DNA of 10,485 nt. Origin: a bacterium (Candidatus Gribaldobacteria) CG10_big_fil_rev_8_21_14_0_10_37_21 (GTDB lineage: Bacteria > Patescibacteriota > Minisyncoccia > Minisyncoccales > CG1-02-41-26). This document shows, piece by piece, positions 1 through 5,458 of the stretch; the first letter of the stretch is position 1; each line of letters opens with the position of its first letter. Under the pieces are notes generated by a model. It saw nothing but the letters and a program-made list of their open reading frames with translations. It had not been told where the DNA came from and did not search any database. The stretch lies in assembly GCA_002773495.1 (NCBI GenBank), contig PFAX01000028.1:543-11027 (forward strand), in the 5' to 3' direction. A program made the translations under genes and the position numbers.

Positions 1-140
1 TCAAAGAATGTTCGAACTTCCGCATTGCCGACCGCACTTTGGTTTTGGATTTCAAAAATGCCTTCAAAATTGCAGAAAAATACCATGCCAAGGCGCTTTG
101 CACCGAGGATGTTTTTTACGATTTCACAAAAAGTGAAAAG
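1..140. other. Unresolved window edge, possible gene fragment
   Basis: This segment is open on both strands and cannot be assigned. On the plus strand, the frame starting at base 3 reads without a stop and includes a helical-looking stretch (NAFKIAEKYHAKALCTEDVF) that faintly recalls a Clp N-terminal repeat. The frame then runs straight into the antisense of tRNA-Ser, so it has no credible stop. On the minus strand, an ORF could start with ATG at base 86 and leave the window at base 1. The third-position GC is higher than in the rest of the window. It may be a gene cut by the window edge or a decayed remnant. TTTCAC-AAAAA-GTGAAA near 123-139 is a small inverted repeat without a proper T-tract. 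Confidence 0.2.
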
Positions 141-226
141 TGGCGGAGGGGGCGAGATTCGAACTCGCATGTCCTTACGGACGGCACTTTTCAAGAGTGC
201 TGGAATAGCCGTTATCCGACCCCTCC
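141..226 (-). tRNA. tRNA-Ser(UGA), CCA encoded
   Basis: A complete class II tRNA. The acceptor GGAGGGG pairs with CCCCTCC, the discriminator is G, and the gene encodes CCA (complement of 141-143). The anticodon stem GCACT/AGTGC encloses the loop CTTGAAA, giving anticodon TGA (complement of 191-193), which reads UCA and related serine codons. The long variable arm GTCC-GTAA-GGAC is typical of serine tRNAs. It lies 35 bases after the alkylation-repair gene on the same strand with no room for a convincing promoter, so it is probably co-transcribed with it. Confidence 0.97.
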
Positions 227-261
227 TTGTTAGTTGGTAGTATGTAGTTTGTAGTAAGTAG
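227..261. repeat. Five-unit heptanucleotide array (TNNGTAG)
   Basis: The complete spacer between the tRNA-Ser 5' end (226) and the stop codon of the alkylation-repair gene (262) is five consecutive 7-mers on the plus strand: TTGTTAG, TTGGTAG, TATGTAG, TTTGTAG, TAAGTAG. Four of five fit TNNGTAG. The spacer is exactly 35 bases. It belongs with the other 7-nt-period arrays in this window, at 7866, 8337, 8574 and 10276, whose unit sequences differ. Confidence 0.75.
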
Positions 262-981
262 CTAAGAAAACAAACGAGCAAGCACAGCCCCGCTTGAAAG
301 CTCTCTGATAGCATCGTGAGCGATCCAGTGAGCTGCCTTTGAGTCAAGCTTAGCAATTTCTTTAGCCATTTTTAAGGCCTCTTTGTTTAAGGCCAAATTG
401 CGTTTGCCAATTTGACGAAGCACCCAATTAACCGCTTTTTTAACAAGGTTGCGTTCATCTGTTGAATGCTTTTTTATTATACTTAAAAATGGGATAAAAT
501 CAAGGTTTTTGGCTATTTTATCGTGCACTGCCAAGGCAGCCATTAAAGCAAAGCCGGCTCTTTTGACAAACTCTTCTTTTCTTTCGGGCCACTCTTTGGC
601 AATTTTAAAAGCAAAAGGAGTTTTATCAAATAAATTCATACAAACCTGGTCACAAACATCCCACGAATCAAAACCTTTCACCCACTCATTGGCTTGTTTC
701 TCTGTAACCATTTCTGGTAAATCAACAATACTAGCTAATATCCTCGCTTCATGTATCCCGCTTCCCCATAAATCCAAAGCTAATTTATGCAAGCCCTTAT
801 CGTCCTGAGGTTGCCCAAAACGACCAAAGGATCTTTTAATTTCTTTGCCTATCAATCTTACCTCTGGCATCGAAACCCCCAGAGTATTTTTTGGGCTTAT
901 GCCAAACCTCTCCATGCCTTCAACATTCTTTGGGTTAGCTAATTTCTTTAATTGTTTTATCGTTTCTTGACTTGTTGCCAT
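262..981 (-). CDS. DNA alkylation repair protein, AlkD-like HEAT-repeat glycosylase
   Basis: A 239-residue protein of the DNA alkylation repair family (AlkC/AlkD type), which excises bulky or cationic alkylated bases such as 3-methyladenine and 7-methylguanine to start base excision repair. The length and the NPKNVEGMERFGI N-terminus fit the family. Residues known to matter in Bacillus cereus AlkD (Trp109, Asp113, Arg148, Trp187) have clear counterparts: W107 and D111 in SWDVCDQ, R141 in KRAGFALMAAL, and W186 in AVNWVLRQ. The protein is all-helical, with no signal peptide or membrane segment, and so cytoplasmic. ATG at 981 is chosen because the family motif starts soon after it. An AAGAAG purine run lies about 10 bases upstream. 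The nearby ATG 7 bases earlier is out of frame. A likely promoter lies at 1019-1047. The gene ends in TAG at the edge of a heptad array leading to tRNA-Ser. Confidence 0.93.
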   Translation of the reverse strand: MATSQETIKQLKKLANPKNVEGMERFGISPKNTLGVSMPEVRLIGKEIKRSFGRFGQPQDDKGLHKLALDLWGSGIHEARILASIVDLPEMVTEKQANEWVKGFDSWDVCDQVCMNLFDKTPFAFKIAKEWPERKEEFVKRAGFALMAALAVHDKIAKNLDFIPFLSIIKKHSTDERNLVKKAVNWVLRQIGKRNLALNKEALKMAKEIAKLDSKAAHWIAHDAIRELSSGAVLARLFS

Positions 982-1018
982 ATGACATAACTTCTTCTTT
1001 TAAAAGAAAGTTTGTTCT

Positions 1019-1047
1019 GTATTACCAAAAACTTGGACGATCGTCAA
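1019..1047 (-). promoter_or_regulatory. Putative sigma70-type promoter for the alkylation-repair gene
   Basis: On the minus strand TTGACG (1042-1047) is followed after 17 bases by TGG-TAATAC (-10 at 1019-1024, with a TG extension). The -35 is 5/6 to consensus; the -10 is weak (3/6). Placement gives a short 5' leader before ATG at 981. The promoter sits inside an extended dyad (1021-1060). Confidence 0.4.
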
Positions 1048-1060
1048 GATTTATGGTAAT
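1021..1060. repeat. 40-bp interrupted dyad over the predicted promoter
   Basis: The outer arms are ATTACCA (1021-1027) and TGGTAAT (1054-1060). The inner arms are CTTG (1032-1035) and CAAG (1045-1048), around the perfect palindrome ACGATCGT (1037-1044). There is one asymmetric base, G1036. The symmetry covers both putative promoter boxes, so an operator is plausible. A transcript hairpin is the alternative, but no T-run follows it on the minus strand. Confidence 0.5.
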
Positions 1061-1079
1061 TTTTTATTTTATTAAAAAG

Positions 1080-1193
1080 TTAAAGGCCAATTTTTGAAGC
1101 GACAATTGCTTCAATTAAAATAATCAAACCTGTAAAAAGCAAATAAGCAAGTATAAAATACCACCATTTAATTTTTATTTTCCAAAGAGTCAT
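1080..1193 (-). CDS. Putative 37-aa single-pass membrane peptide
   Basis: An ATG-to-TAA ORF of 37 residues, MTLWKIKIKWWYFILAYLLF followed by TGLIILIEAIVASKIGL. A basic, tryptophan-rich start (residues 1-11) leads into a hydrophobic helix at about 11-32 and a short polar tail, so it would be an inner-membrane peptide with its basic end inside. It starts 6 bases after the stop of the 35-aa ORF on the same strand, suggesting a two-gene unit. No Shine-Dalgarno motif is visible, as elsewhere in this window. I do not recognise a family. Size and topology recall small membrane regulators or type I toxin peptides, but nothing supports a specific role. It could be a chance ORF. Confidence 0.4.
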   Translation of the reverse strand: MTLWKIKIKWWYFILAYLLFTGLIILIEAIVASKIGL

Positions 1194-1199
1194 TATGAT

Positions 1200-1307
1200 T
1201 TATAGCTTTTTAATTAAGCCCTCGGGGCTTGCGATTATTTCTCTATACAAAACATCGCGGCAAAGCTCGTCGTTAGCAAACTCTCGCAAAATAACAACTG
1301 ATTTCAT
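1200..1307 (-). CDS. Putative 35-aa soluble peptide
   Basis: An ATG-to-TAA ORF of 35 residues, MKSVVILREFANDELCRDVL followed by YREIIASPEGLIKKL. The composition is protein-like (mixed charged and hydrophobic residues, a predicted beta start followed by an amphipathic helix, one cysteine). It lies just downstream of a consensus TTGACA box and just upstream of the 37-aa membrane ORF, with a gap of 6 bases. No family is recognised and there is no ribosome binding site. If the TTTAAA -10 is right, the leader would be very short. The tandem arrangement with the next ORF is the main support. Confidence 0.35.
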   Translation of the reverse strand: MKSVVILREFANDELCRDVLYREIIASPEGLIKKL

Positions 1308-1425
1308 AATGGTTTAATTATTTAGCTTTAAATTATTTTGATGACGAATTTGTCAAATATTGGAAACATAATTATTAAATCAGGAAGAATTGATTAAATG
1401 AGCAACTTCTCGCCCCGAAAAAAGA
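1308..1425. promoter_or_regulatory. AT-rich spacer with a putative minus-strand promoter (1327-1356)
   Basis: On the minus strand a perfect -35 TTGACA (1351-1356) is followed after 18 bases by TTTAAA (1327-1332, 4/6 to consensus), which would give a start near 1320 for the two micro-ORFs. The rest, 1357-1425, is AT-rich sequence after the GIY-YIG gene. I see no gene, RNA or convincing terminator there. Confidence 0.35.
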
Positions 1426-1680
1426 TTATAGAAAATGCCTTTTTAAGAATGCTCTACCTGAACCAAATTTTAAATATTTTTCGAATTCAAATGCTTTGTA
1501 TCTATCATTAAACACAATATATGTAACTAATTTAACGGGACGCCTATTTTCGGTCGCTGGAACATAGCCATCAATATGTCTTTCTAGTCTTTCTAGTCTT
1601 TCTAGTCTTTCTTCCAAATTTTCTGTGCAACCTGTGTACGGTTTCCCATCGGCACATTTCAGAATATAAACTGTATACAT
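1426..1680 (-). CDS. GIY-YIG nuclease-superfamily protein
   Basis: An 84-residue single-domain GIY-YIG protein, of the small class related to the UvrC N-terminal domain. The fold signatures are visible: VYIL at 4-7 and YTGCT at 16-20 (the GIY and YIG strands), the arginine of LEERL at R25, H35, PATENRRPVKLV at 41-52, and FEFEKYLKFGSGR at 64-76 with the candidate catalytic glutamate E68. Family members cleave or nick DNA; the substrate of this short class is unclear. The usual family sequence reads roughly EERL-x-RH, but here residues 26-34 are three copies of Leu-Glu-Arg, an apparent expansion produced by a 9-nt tandem repeat (1578-1612). This lengthens the helix carrying the arginine. Start ATG 1680 matches the family N-terminus. 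It lies downstream of tRNA-Ser(GCU) on the same strand, with a GC-rich palindromic element between them and no obvious ribosome binding site. Confidence 0.9.
   Translation of the reverse strand: MYTVYILKCADGKPYTGCTENLEERLERLERLERHIDGYVPATENRRPVKLVTYIVFNDRYKAFEFEKYLKFGSGRAFLKRHFL
1578..1612. repeat. 9-nt tandem repeat inside the GIY-YIG gene
   Basis: The unit TCTTTCTAG (plus strand) is repeated with perfect 9-nt periodicity over 35 bases, about 3.9 copies. On the coding strand it encodes the Leu-Glu-Arg triplets at residues 26-34. Because the unit is a multiple of three, slippage changes protein length without breaking the frame. Confidence 0.9.
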
Positions 1681-1710
1681 AATTTTAATATCCCGCCGTC
1701 GCGTTCTCCT

Positions 1711-1754
1711 GCGGACGCAGTCCGCCGAAGCCCGCTATGGCGGGCAAAGGCGGA
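1711..1754. repeat. GC-rich REP-like palindromic element abutting tRNA-Ser(GCU)
   Basis: Two overlapping hairpins. The first is GCGGAC-GCA-GTCCGC (1711-1725). The second is nested: TCCGCC (1721-1726), GAA, GCCCGC (1730-1735), TATG, GCGGGC (1740-1745), AAA, GGCGGA (1749-1754). They share TCCGC and so are mutually exclusive. The outer right arm overlaps the last bases of the tRNA. The GC content is far above the surroundings. CCCGCC at 1692-1697 offers a further alternative pairing with GGCGGG (1739-1744). From memory, palindromes of this kind recur in CPR genomes; copy number cannot be checked here. No T-tract follows, so it is not a standard terminator. Confidence 0.65.
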
Positions 1755-1837
1755 GGGGGTGGGATTTGAACCCACGGGGCCGATTTCTCGGCCACAGGTT
1801 AGCAACCTGTTGCTTTAGACCGCTCAGCCACCCCTCC
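1751..1837 (-). tRNA. tRNA-Ser(GCU), CCA not encoded
   Basis: A class II tRNA with acceptor GGAGGGG/CCCCTCC, D-arm GGCTGAGCGGTCTAAAGC, anticodon stem ACAGG/CCTGT around loop TTGCTAA (anticodon GCT, complement of 1801-1803), a long variable arm built on GGCCGA/TCGGCC, and T-arm GTGGG-TTCAAAT-CCCAC. It decodes AGC and AGU. After the discriminator G the sequence reads CCT, so CCA must be added post-transcriptionally, unlike the other serine tRNA in this window. Confidence 0.97.
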
Positions 1838-1860
1838 TGGTCTCTTTCTTGTTTAGCTTT

Positions 1861-1889
1861 AATGTAGCATTAAACAAGGTTAAAATCAA
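1861..1889 (-). promoter_or_regulatory. Putative promoter of tRNA-Ser(GCU)
   Basis: On the minus strand TTGATT (1884-1889), a 17-base spacer ending in TGC, then TACATT (1861-1866): 4/6 at each box plus an extended -10. The predicted start near 1854 gives a leader of about 17 bases before the tRNA 5' end. The -35 lies in a 7-bp inverted repeat, CAAGGTT-AAAATC-AACCTTG (1875-1894), shared with the divergent promoter. Confidence 0.45.
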
Positions 1890-1891
1890 CC

Positions 1892-1920
1892 TTGAGAATA
1901 AAGGGCTTATGTGCTATTGT
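1892..1920 (+). promoter_or_regulatory. Putative promoter of tRNA-Arg and recG
   Basis: TTGAGA (1892-1897, 5/6) is followed after 17 bases ending in TGC by TATTGT (1915-1920, 4/6), so the -10 is of the extended type. A start near 1927 would leave about 24 bases before the tRNA. It is back to back with the minus-strand promoter at 1861-1889. Confidence 0.5.
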
Positions 1921-1950
1921 TAAATAAAAAGGACGAGTCGGTTGGCTTTG

Positions 1951-2024
1951 GTCTCCGTGGCTCAATTGGACAGAGCATTTCCTTGCGGAGGAAAAGATTG
2001 GAGGTTCGAGCCCTCCCGGAGACA
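1951..2024 (+). tRNA. tRNA-Arg(GCG), CCA not encoded
   Basis: All arms pair: acceptor GTCTCCG/CGGAGAC, D-stem GCTC/GAGC, anticodon stem TTTCC/GGAAA with loop TTGCGGA, and T-stem GGAGG/CCTCC with TTCGAGC loop. The anticodon at 1985-1987 is GCG, reading CGC and CGU. A20 in the D-loop (GGACA) and C35 are the classical ArgRS identity bases, supporting arginine. GCG is unusual because bacteria normally use ACG, modified to ICG by TadA. CCA is absent (CAA follows the discriminator A). The recG start codon begins 4 bases after the mature 3' end. Confidence 0.96.
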
Positions 2025-2028
2025 CAAA

Positions 2029-4200
2029 ATGTTATTAAACTTTAATTCGTCAATTGAAACTTTAGCTAAGGTGGGGCCGATATTTAGTAAACGGCTCTGT
2101 GGGCTTGGGATTGAAACAATTAAAGACCTATTGTGGTATTTCCCGCAAAGATACGAGGACTTTTCTCAAATTACCCCGATTAAACAAGCAAAACTAAATG
2201 AAAAGGCCTGCTTTTGTGGCACAATTAGCCAATTTACAACTAAAAAAACCTTTAAAAGGGGGCTATTTTTAACCGAGGCCTTATTGCAAGACAAGACAGC
2301 TTGCCTTCGGGTGGTCTGGTTTAACCAACCCTATTTAGCCCAAACCCTCAAAGAAAAAGATCTAGTTTGTTTAGCTGGCAAGGTTGCTATGGATAAGGGC
2401 GGTATTTTTTTGCAAAGCCCTTCTTATGAAAAGGTCTTTGAAGAAGAAAACTTAACCCACACCGGCAGAATTATCCCAATTTATCCTGAAACAAAAGGAA
2501 TTTCGTCAAGGTATTTAAGATATTTAGTTAAACAAGCTCTTAAAGCGGCTTTGCCAAGCATTCAAGAGACACTCCCCGAAAATATCTTGAAACAACAGGC
2601 ACTTCTGCCCCTTTCAAAGGCCTTAACTGAAATCCACTTCCCTTCTTCTTTTGCAACATTAGAAATGGCTAAAGAAAGGTTTGGCTTTGAAGAAATCTTT
2701 TTAATCCAATTAGCTGTTTTAAAACAAAAATTAAAGGTGCAAAAACAAAAAGCACCCTCTGTGCCTTTTAAAGTTGAATTGGTTAAGGACTTAGTCGCCA
2801 AGCTCCCCTTCAAATTAACTGACGCTCAAAGAAAGTGTTCTTTCCAAATTTTAAAGGACTTAGAAAGAAAAAGGCCAATGTCCCGCCTGTTAGAGGGGGA
2901 TGTGGGCTCGGGCAAAACAGTTGTGGCAGTTATTGCGATGCTTTCGTGCTGTAAGGCCGGGTTTCAAGCGGCTTTAATGGCACCAACTGAAATTTTAGCC
3001 CAACAGCACTTTAATGAGGTTTCAAAACTTTTACAACCCTTTAAAATTAAAATTGCTTTATTAACGGGTAAAAAAGATAAAATTATTTCTCAAAAAATTG
3101 GCTACCAAACAAGGGAAGGCTTTAAGCCCGAAACAATGGAAATCTCAAGAATAAAGCTTTTAGAAAAAACAAAGCTGGGTGAAATTAATGTTTTAATCGG
3201 CACGCATAGTTTAATTCAAGAAAAAGTAAAATTTAACACCAGTGAAAAAAACGGGCTGGCCTTAGTTGTAATTGACGAACAACACCGGTTTGGCATTAAA
3301 CAAAGGCAAAAACTTGTGACAGGCAAGTCAAATAAACTTTTACCTCACTTTCTTTCTATGACAGCCACCCCGATCCCCCGGACTTTGGCTTTAACTCTAT
3401 ATGGCAACTTGGATCTTTCTTTATTAGATGAAATGCCTAAAGGCAGAAAGAGAATAACCACTGAAATAGTTGCCCCCAAAGAAAGGCAACGGGTTTATGC
3501 TTTTATCAAAAAAGAAATAAAACAGGGCAACCAAGTGTTTGTAATTTGCCCTAGAATAGAACTTCCAGAGGAAAACGAAGGCAATTTGAGTGCTAAAAAA
3601 AGTTCGTGGGCAGAAGTTAAAGCCGTTGAAGAAGAATACGACAAACTTTCTAAAGTTTTTTTTAAGAGCTTTAAGGTTGAAATGCTCCATGGCAAGATGA
3701 AACCCAAAGAAAAAGAAAAAATAATGCTTGATTTTAAACGAGGCAAGTTTGATATTTTGGTCTCAACTTCGGTAGTTGAAGTTGGTGTTGACATCCCGGG
3801 AGCCACCGCCATGTTAATTGAATCAGCGGAAAGATTTGGCTTAGCTCAATTACACCAATTTAGAGGCAGAATTGGCAGGAACAAAAAAGAGGCCTTTTGC
3901 TTTTTATTCACTGAATCAAACTCTCAAAAAACAAAACAACGTTTAAAAGCCATTCTTAAGGCCAAAAATGGCTTTGAGTTAGCCGAGTACGATTTACAAA
4001 TAAGGGGCCCTGGTGGGCTTACTTCAGTTAAACAATGGGGCTTGCCTGATTTAGCCATGCTGGCGTTAAAAAATCTAAAATTAGTCGAGAAAACAAGGGA
4101 GCAGGCCAAAGAAACTTTGACAAATTCTCCAAATCTTGTACAATACCCTATATTAAGGGAAGCCGTTGCTCGGTTTGAAAAAATCGCCCATTTAGAGTAA
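2029..4200 (+). CDS. recG: ATP-dependent DNA helicase RecG
   Basis: A 723-residue superfamily 2 helicase that remodels stalled replication forks and branch-migrates Holliday junctions in the cytoplasm. The N-terminal motif KVGPIFSKRLCGLGIETIKD (14-33) and FPQRYEDF (38-45) precede the OB-fold wedge domain (about 55-145). Helicase motifs follow: Walker A GDVGSGKT (290-297), APTEILAQQH (318-327), GTHSLI (391-396), DEQH (416-419), TATPIPR (445-451), LHGKM (553-557), STSVVEVGVD (579-588) and QFRGRIGR (610-617). RGPGGLTSVKQWGLPDL near 659-675 replaces the more usual RGPGEFLGTRQSGLPDL. About 20 extra residues lie at 352-378. Start: ATG 2029 gives the family N-terminus. An in-frame upstream start at 1942 would only translate tRNA-Arg. 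There is no space for a ribosome binding site after the tRNA. The next gene starts 13 bases after the stop. Confidence 0.97.
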   Translation: MLLNFNSSIETLAKVGPIFSKRLCGLGIETIKDLLWYFPQRYEDFSQITPIKQAKLNEKACFCGTISQFTTKKTFKRGLFLTEALLQDKTACLRVVWFNQPYLAQTLKEKDLVCLAGKVAMDKGGIFLQSPSYEKVFEEENLTHTGRIIPIYPETKGISSRYLRYLVKQALKAALPSIQETLPENILKQQALLPLSKALTEIHFPSSFATLEMAKERFGFEEIFLIQLAVLKQKLKVQKQKAPSVPFKVELVKDLVAKLPFKLTDAQRKCSFQILKDLERKRPMSRLLEGDVGSGKTVVAVIAMLSCCKAGFQAALMAPTEILAQQHFNEVSKLLQPFKIKIALLTGKKDKIISQKIGYQTREGFKPETMEISRIKLLEKTKLGEINVLIGTHSLIQEKVKFNTSEKNGLALVVIDEQHRFGIKQRQKLVTGKSNKLLPHFLSMTATPIPRTLALTLYGNLDLSLLDEMPKGRKRITTEIVAPKERQRVYAFIKKEIKQGNQVFVICPRIELPEENEGNLSAKKSSWAEVKAVEEEYDKLSKVFFKSFKVEMLHGKMKPKEKEKIMLDFKRGKFDILVSTSVVEVGVDIPGATAMLIESAERFGLAQLHQFRGRIGRNKKEAFCFLFTESNSQKTKQRLKAILKAKNGFELAEYDLQIRGPGGLTSVKQWGLPDLAMLALKNLKLVEKTREQAKETLTNSPNLVQYPILREAVARFEKIAHLE

Positions 4201-4213
4201 GATGAAGTAATTC

Positions 4214-5455
4214 ATGGTAACAACAATAGAAATATTTATTTATATAGGAATTTTTTTTGCTTTGTATTTTAGTGTTTTTATTTTAATCACAGCCATAGAA
4301 AACAAAAAAAGAACATACTTAAAATCAACAAAACAAAGCTTCCCTTTGGTTTCTTTGGTTGTGCCTTGTTTCAACGAAGCTCACAATCTTGATATGGTAG
4401 TTCAATCTTTGCTTAATTTAAACTACCCTAAAAAACAATTAGAAATAATTATTATTAATGACGGCTCAAAAGATGCAACCTTTGAAAAAGCAAAAGCTTG
4501 GCAAAAAAAATATCCAGCAATAATTAAAACCTTCTCTAAGCCAAATGGGGGCAAACACACCGCCTTAAATTTAGGTTTTGAAAAAGCCAAGGGCGAAATT
4601 GTGGGTTGTGTTGACGCTGACTGCACTGTGGAAAAAAACGCTATTTTAAGAATGGTTAATCACTTTCAAGATAAAGAAACAGCGATTGTGGTTTCAACGA
4701 TTAAAATCCTTAACCCAAAAAATATATTAGAGGGCATCCAGTATGTTGAATATATTATTTCGGCTTTCTTTAAGAAGGTCTTTGGTTTTTTAGGTAGCAT
4801 CTCAGTTACTTCAGGCCCCCTCACTCTTTTTAGGGCATCTGCTTTAAAAGAATTAGGGCCTTATAAAAAAGCGCATCAAACCGAGGATTTAGAAATAGCT
4901 TTTAGGGCCCAATCAAAAGATATGAAAATTGACTACGCCTTAGATGCCATTGTTTACACTTTAGGGGAAAAAACAATGAAGGGCTTAACTAAGCAACGTT
5001 TAAGGTGGAGACGGGGCTTTCTGCTTAATTTAAGGGATTATCCCGGATTGCTTAATTTAAAAAAACATGGCAACTTAGCTTTTTGTTTAGCTTACAACAC
5101 TTTTGGCATTTTAATTTCAGTTAGCATAACCGCTTATTCTTTGTTTCGCTTGTTTAATTTTGTGTTTATGAAAATAAATCAAGCCGTGTTGATTAACTTT
5201 GATTTCAACCCCTACTTAGCTGATTTTAGGTTTGTTCTGCCTCATTTTAACCCTAAGCCAACCTTGATTTTAAGCTCTTTATGCTTAGTGGTAATGTTGG
5301 GCTTTCTTCTTTTAGGTAAAAAACTTACCCTTGACACAACCCGCTTAAAAGAAAAGGCCTTGTTTTATCTTCTTTTTTATGCTTTCTTTAATGCTATGTG
5401 GTGGGTAATGGCTGGTTGGTCGGCCATATTCAAAAGAGAGCTCGTTTGGAACTAA
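4214..5455 (+). CDS. Membrane family-2 glycosyltransferase (PgaC/IcaA-like)
   Basis: A 413-residue processive-type GT2 enzyme, expected to transfer sugars from nucleotide-sugar donors on the cytoplasmic face and possibly help export the polymer. There is an N-terminal membrane helix (about 6-28). The GT-A catalytic domain contains VVPCFNEAHNL (49-59), INDGSKD (81-87), VDAD metal/nucleotide motif (133-136), TSGPLTLFR (199-207), TED with the presumed catalytic aspartate (223-225) and QRLRW (261-265). Membrane helices follow at about 288-318, 350-368 and 381-405. The arrangement resembles poly-N-acetylglucosamine, hyaluronan and cellulose synthases, but the substrate cannot be told from sequence. 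The gene lies 13 bases after recG and 3 bases before the thioredoxin-like gene, implying one transcript. Start ATG 4214 precedes the first helix; the ATG at 4202 hits a stop after two codons. Confidence 0.93.
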   Translation: MVTTIEIFIYIGIFFALYFSVFILITAIENKKRTYLKSTKQSFPLVSLVVPCFNEAHNLDMVVQSLLNLNYPKKQLEIIIINDGSKDATFEKAKAWQKKYPAIIKTFSKPNGGKHTALNLGFEKAKGEIVGCVDADCTVEKNAILRMVNHFQDKETAIVVSTIKILNPKNILEGIQYVEYIISAFFKKVFGFLGSISVTSGPLTLFRASALKELGPYKKAHQTEDLEIAFRAQSKDMKIDYALDAIVYTLGEKTMKGLTKQRLRWRRGFLLNLRDYPGLLNLKKHGNLAFCLAYNTFGILISVSITAYSLFRLFNFVFMKINQAVLINFDFNPYLADFRFVLPHFNPKPTLILSSLCLVVMLGFLLLGKKLTLDTTRLKEKALFYLLFYAFFNAMWWVMAGWSAIFKRELVWN

Positions 5456-5458
5456 ACC

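Noticed and set aside
25..240. ORFs across the left edge and tRNA-Ser on the plus strand
   Set aside because: Their C-terminal parts are antisense tRNA-Ser sequence (GRDSNSH-type peptide), so the ORFs as drawn are not genes.
449..808. 119-aa plus-strand ORF opposite the alkylation-repair gene
   Set aside because: It is a shadow of a well-supported family gene, with no motif of its own.
1374..1400. Possible hairpin terminator after the GIY-YIG gene
   Set aside because: The arms around GGAAGAAT have a mismatch, form a short stem and lack a T-tract, so it is too weak to call.
1942..2028. In-frame upstream start that would add 29 residues to RecG
   Set aside because: The added peptide (VAQLDRAFPCGGK, RFEPSRRH) is the familiar artefact of translating a tRNA gene; the region is tRNA-Arg.
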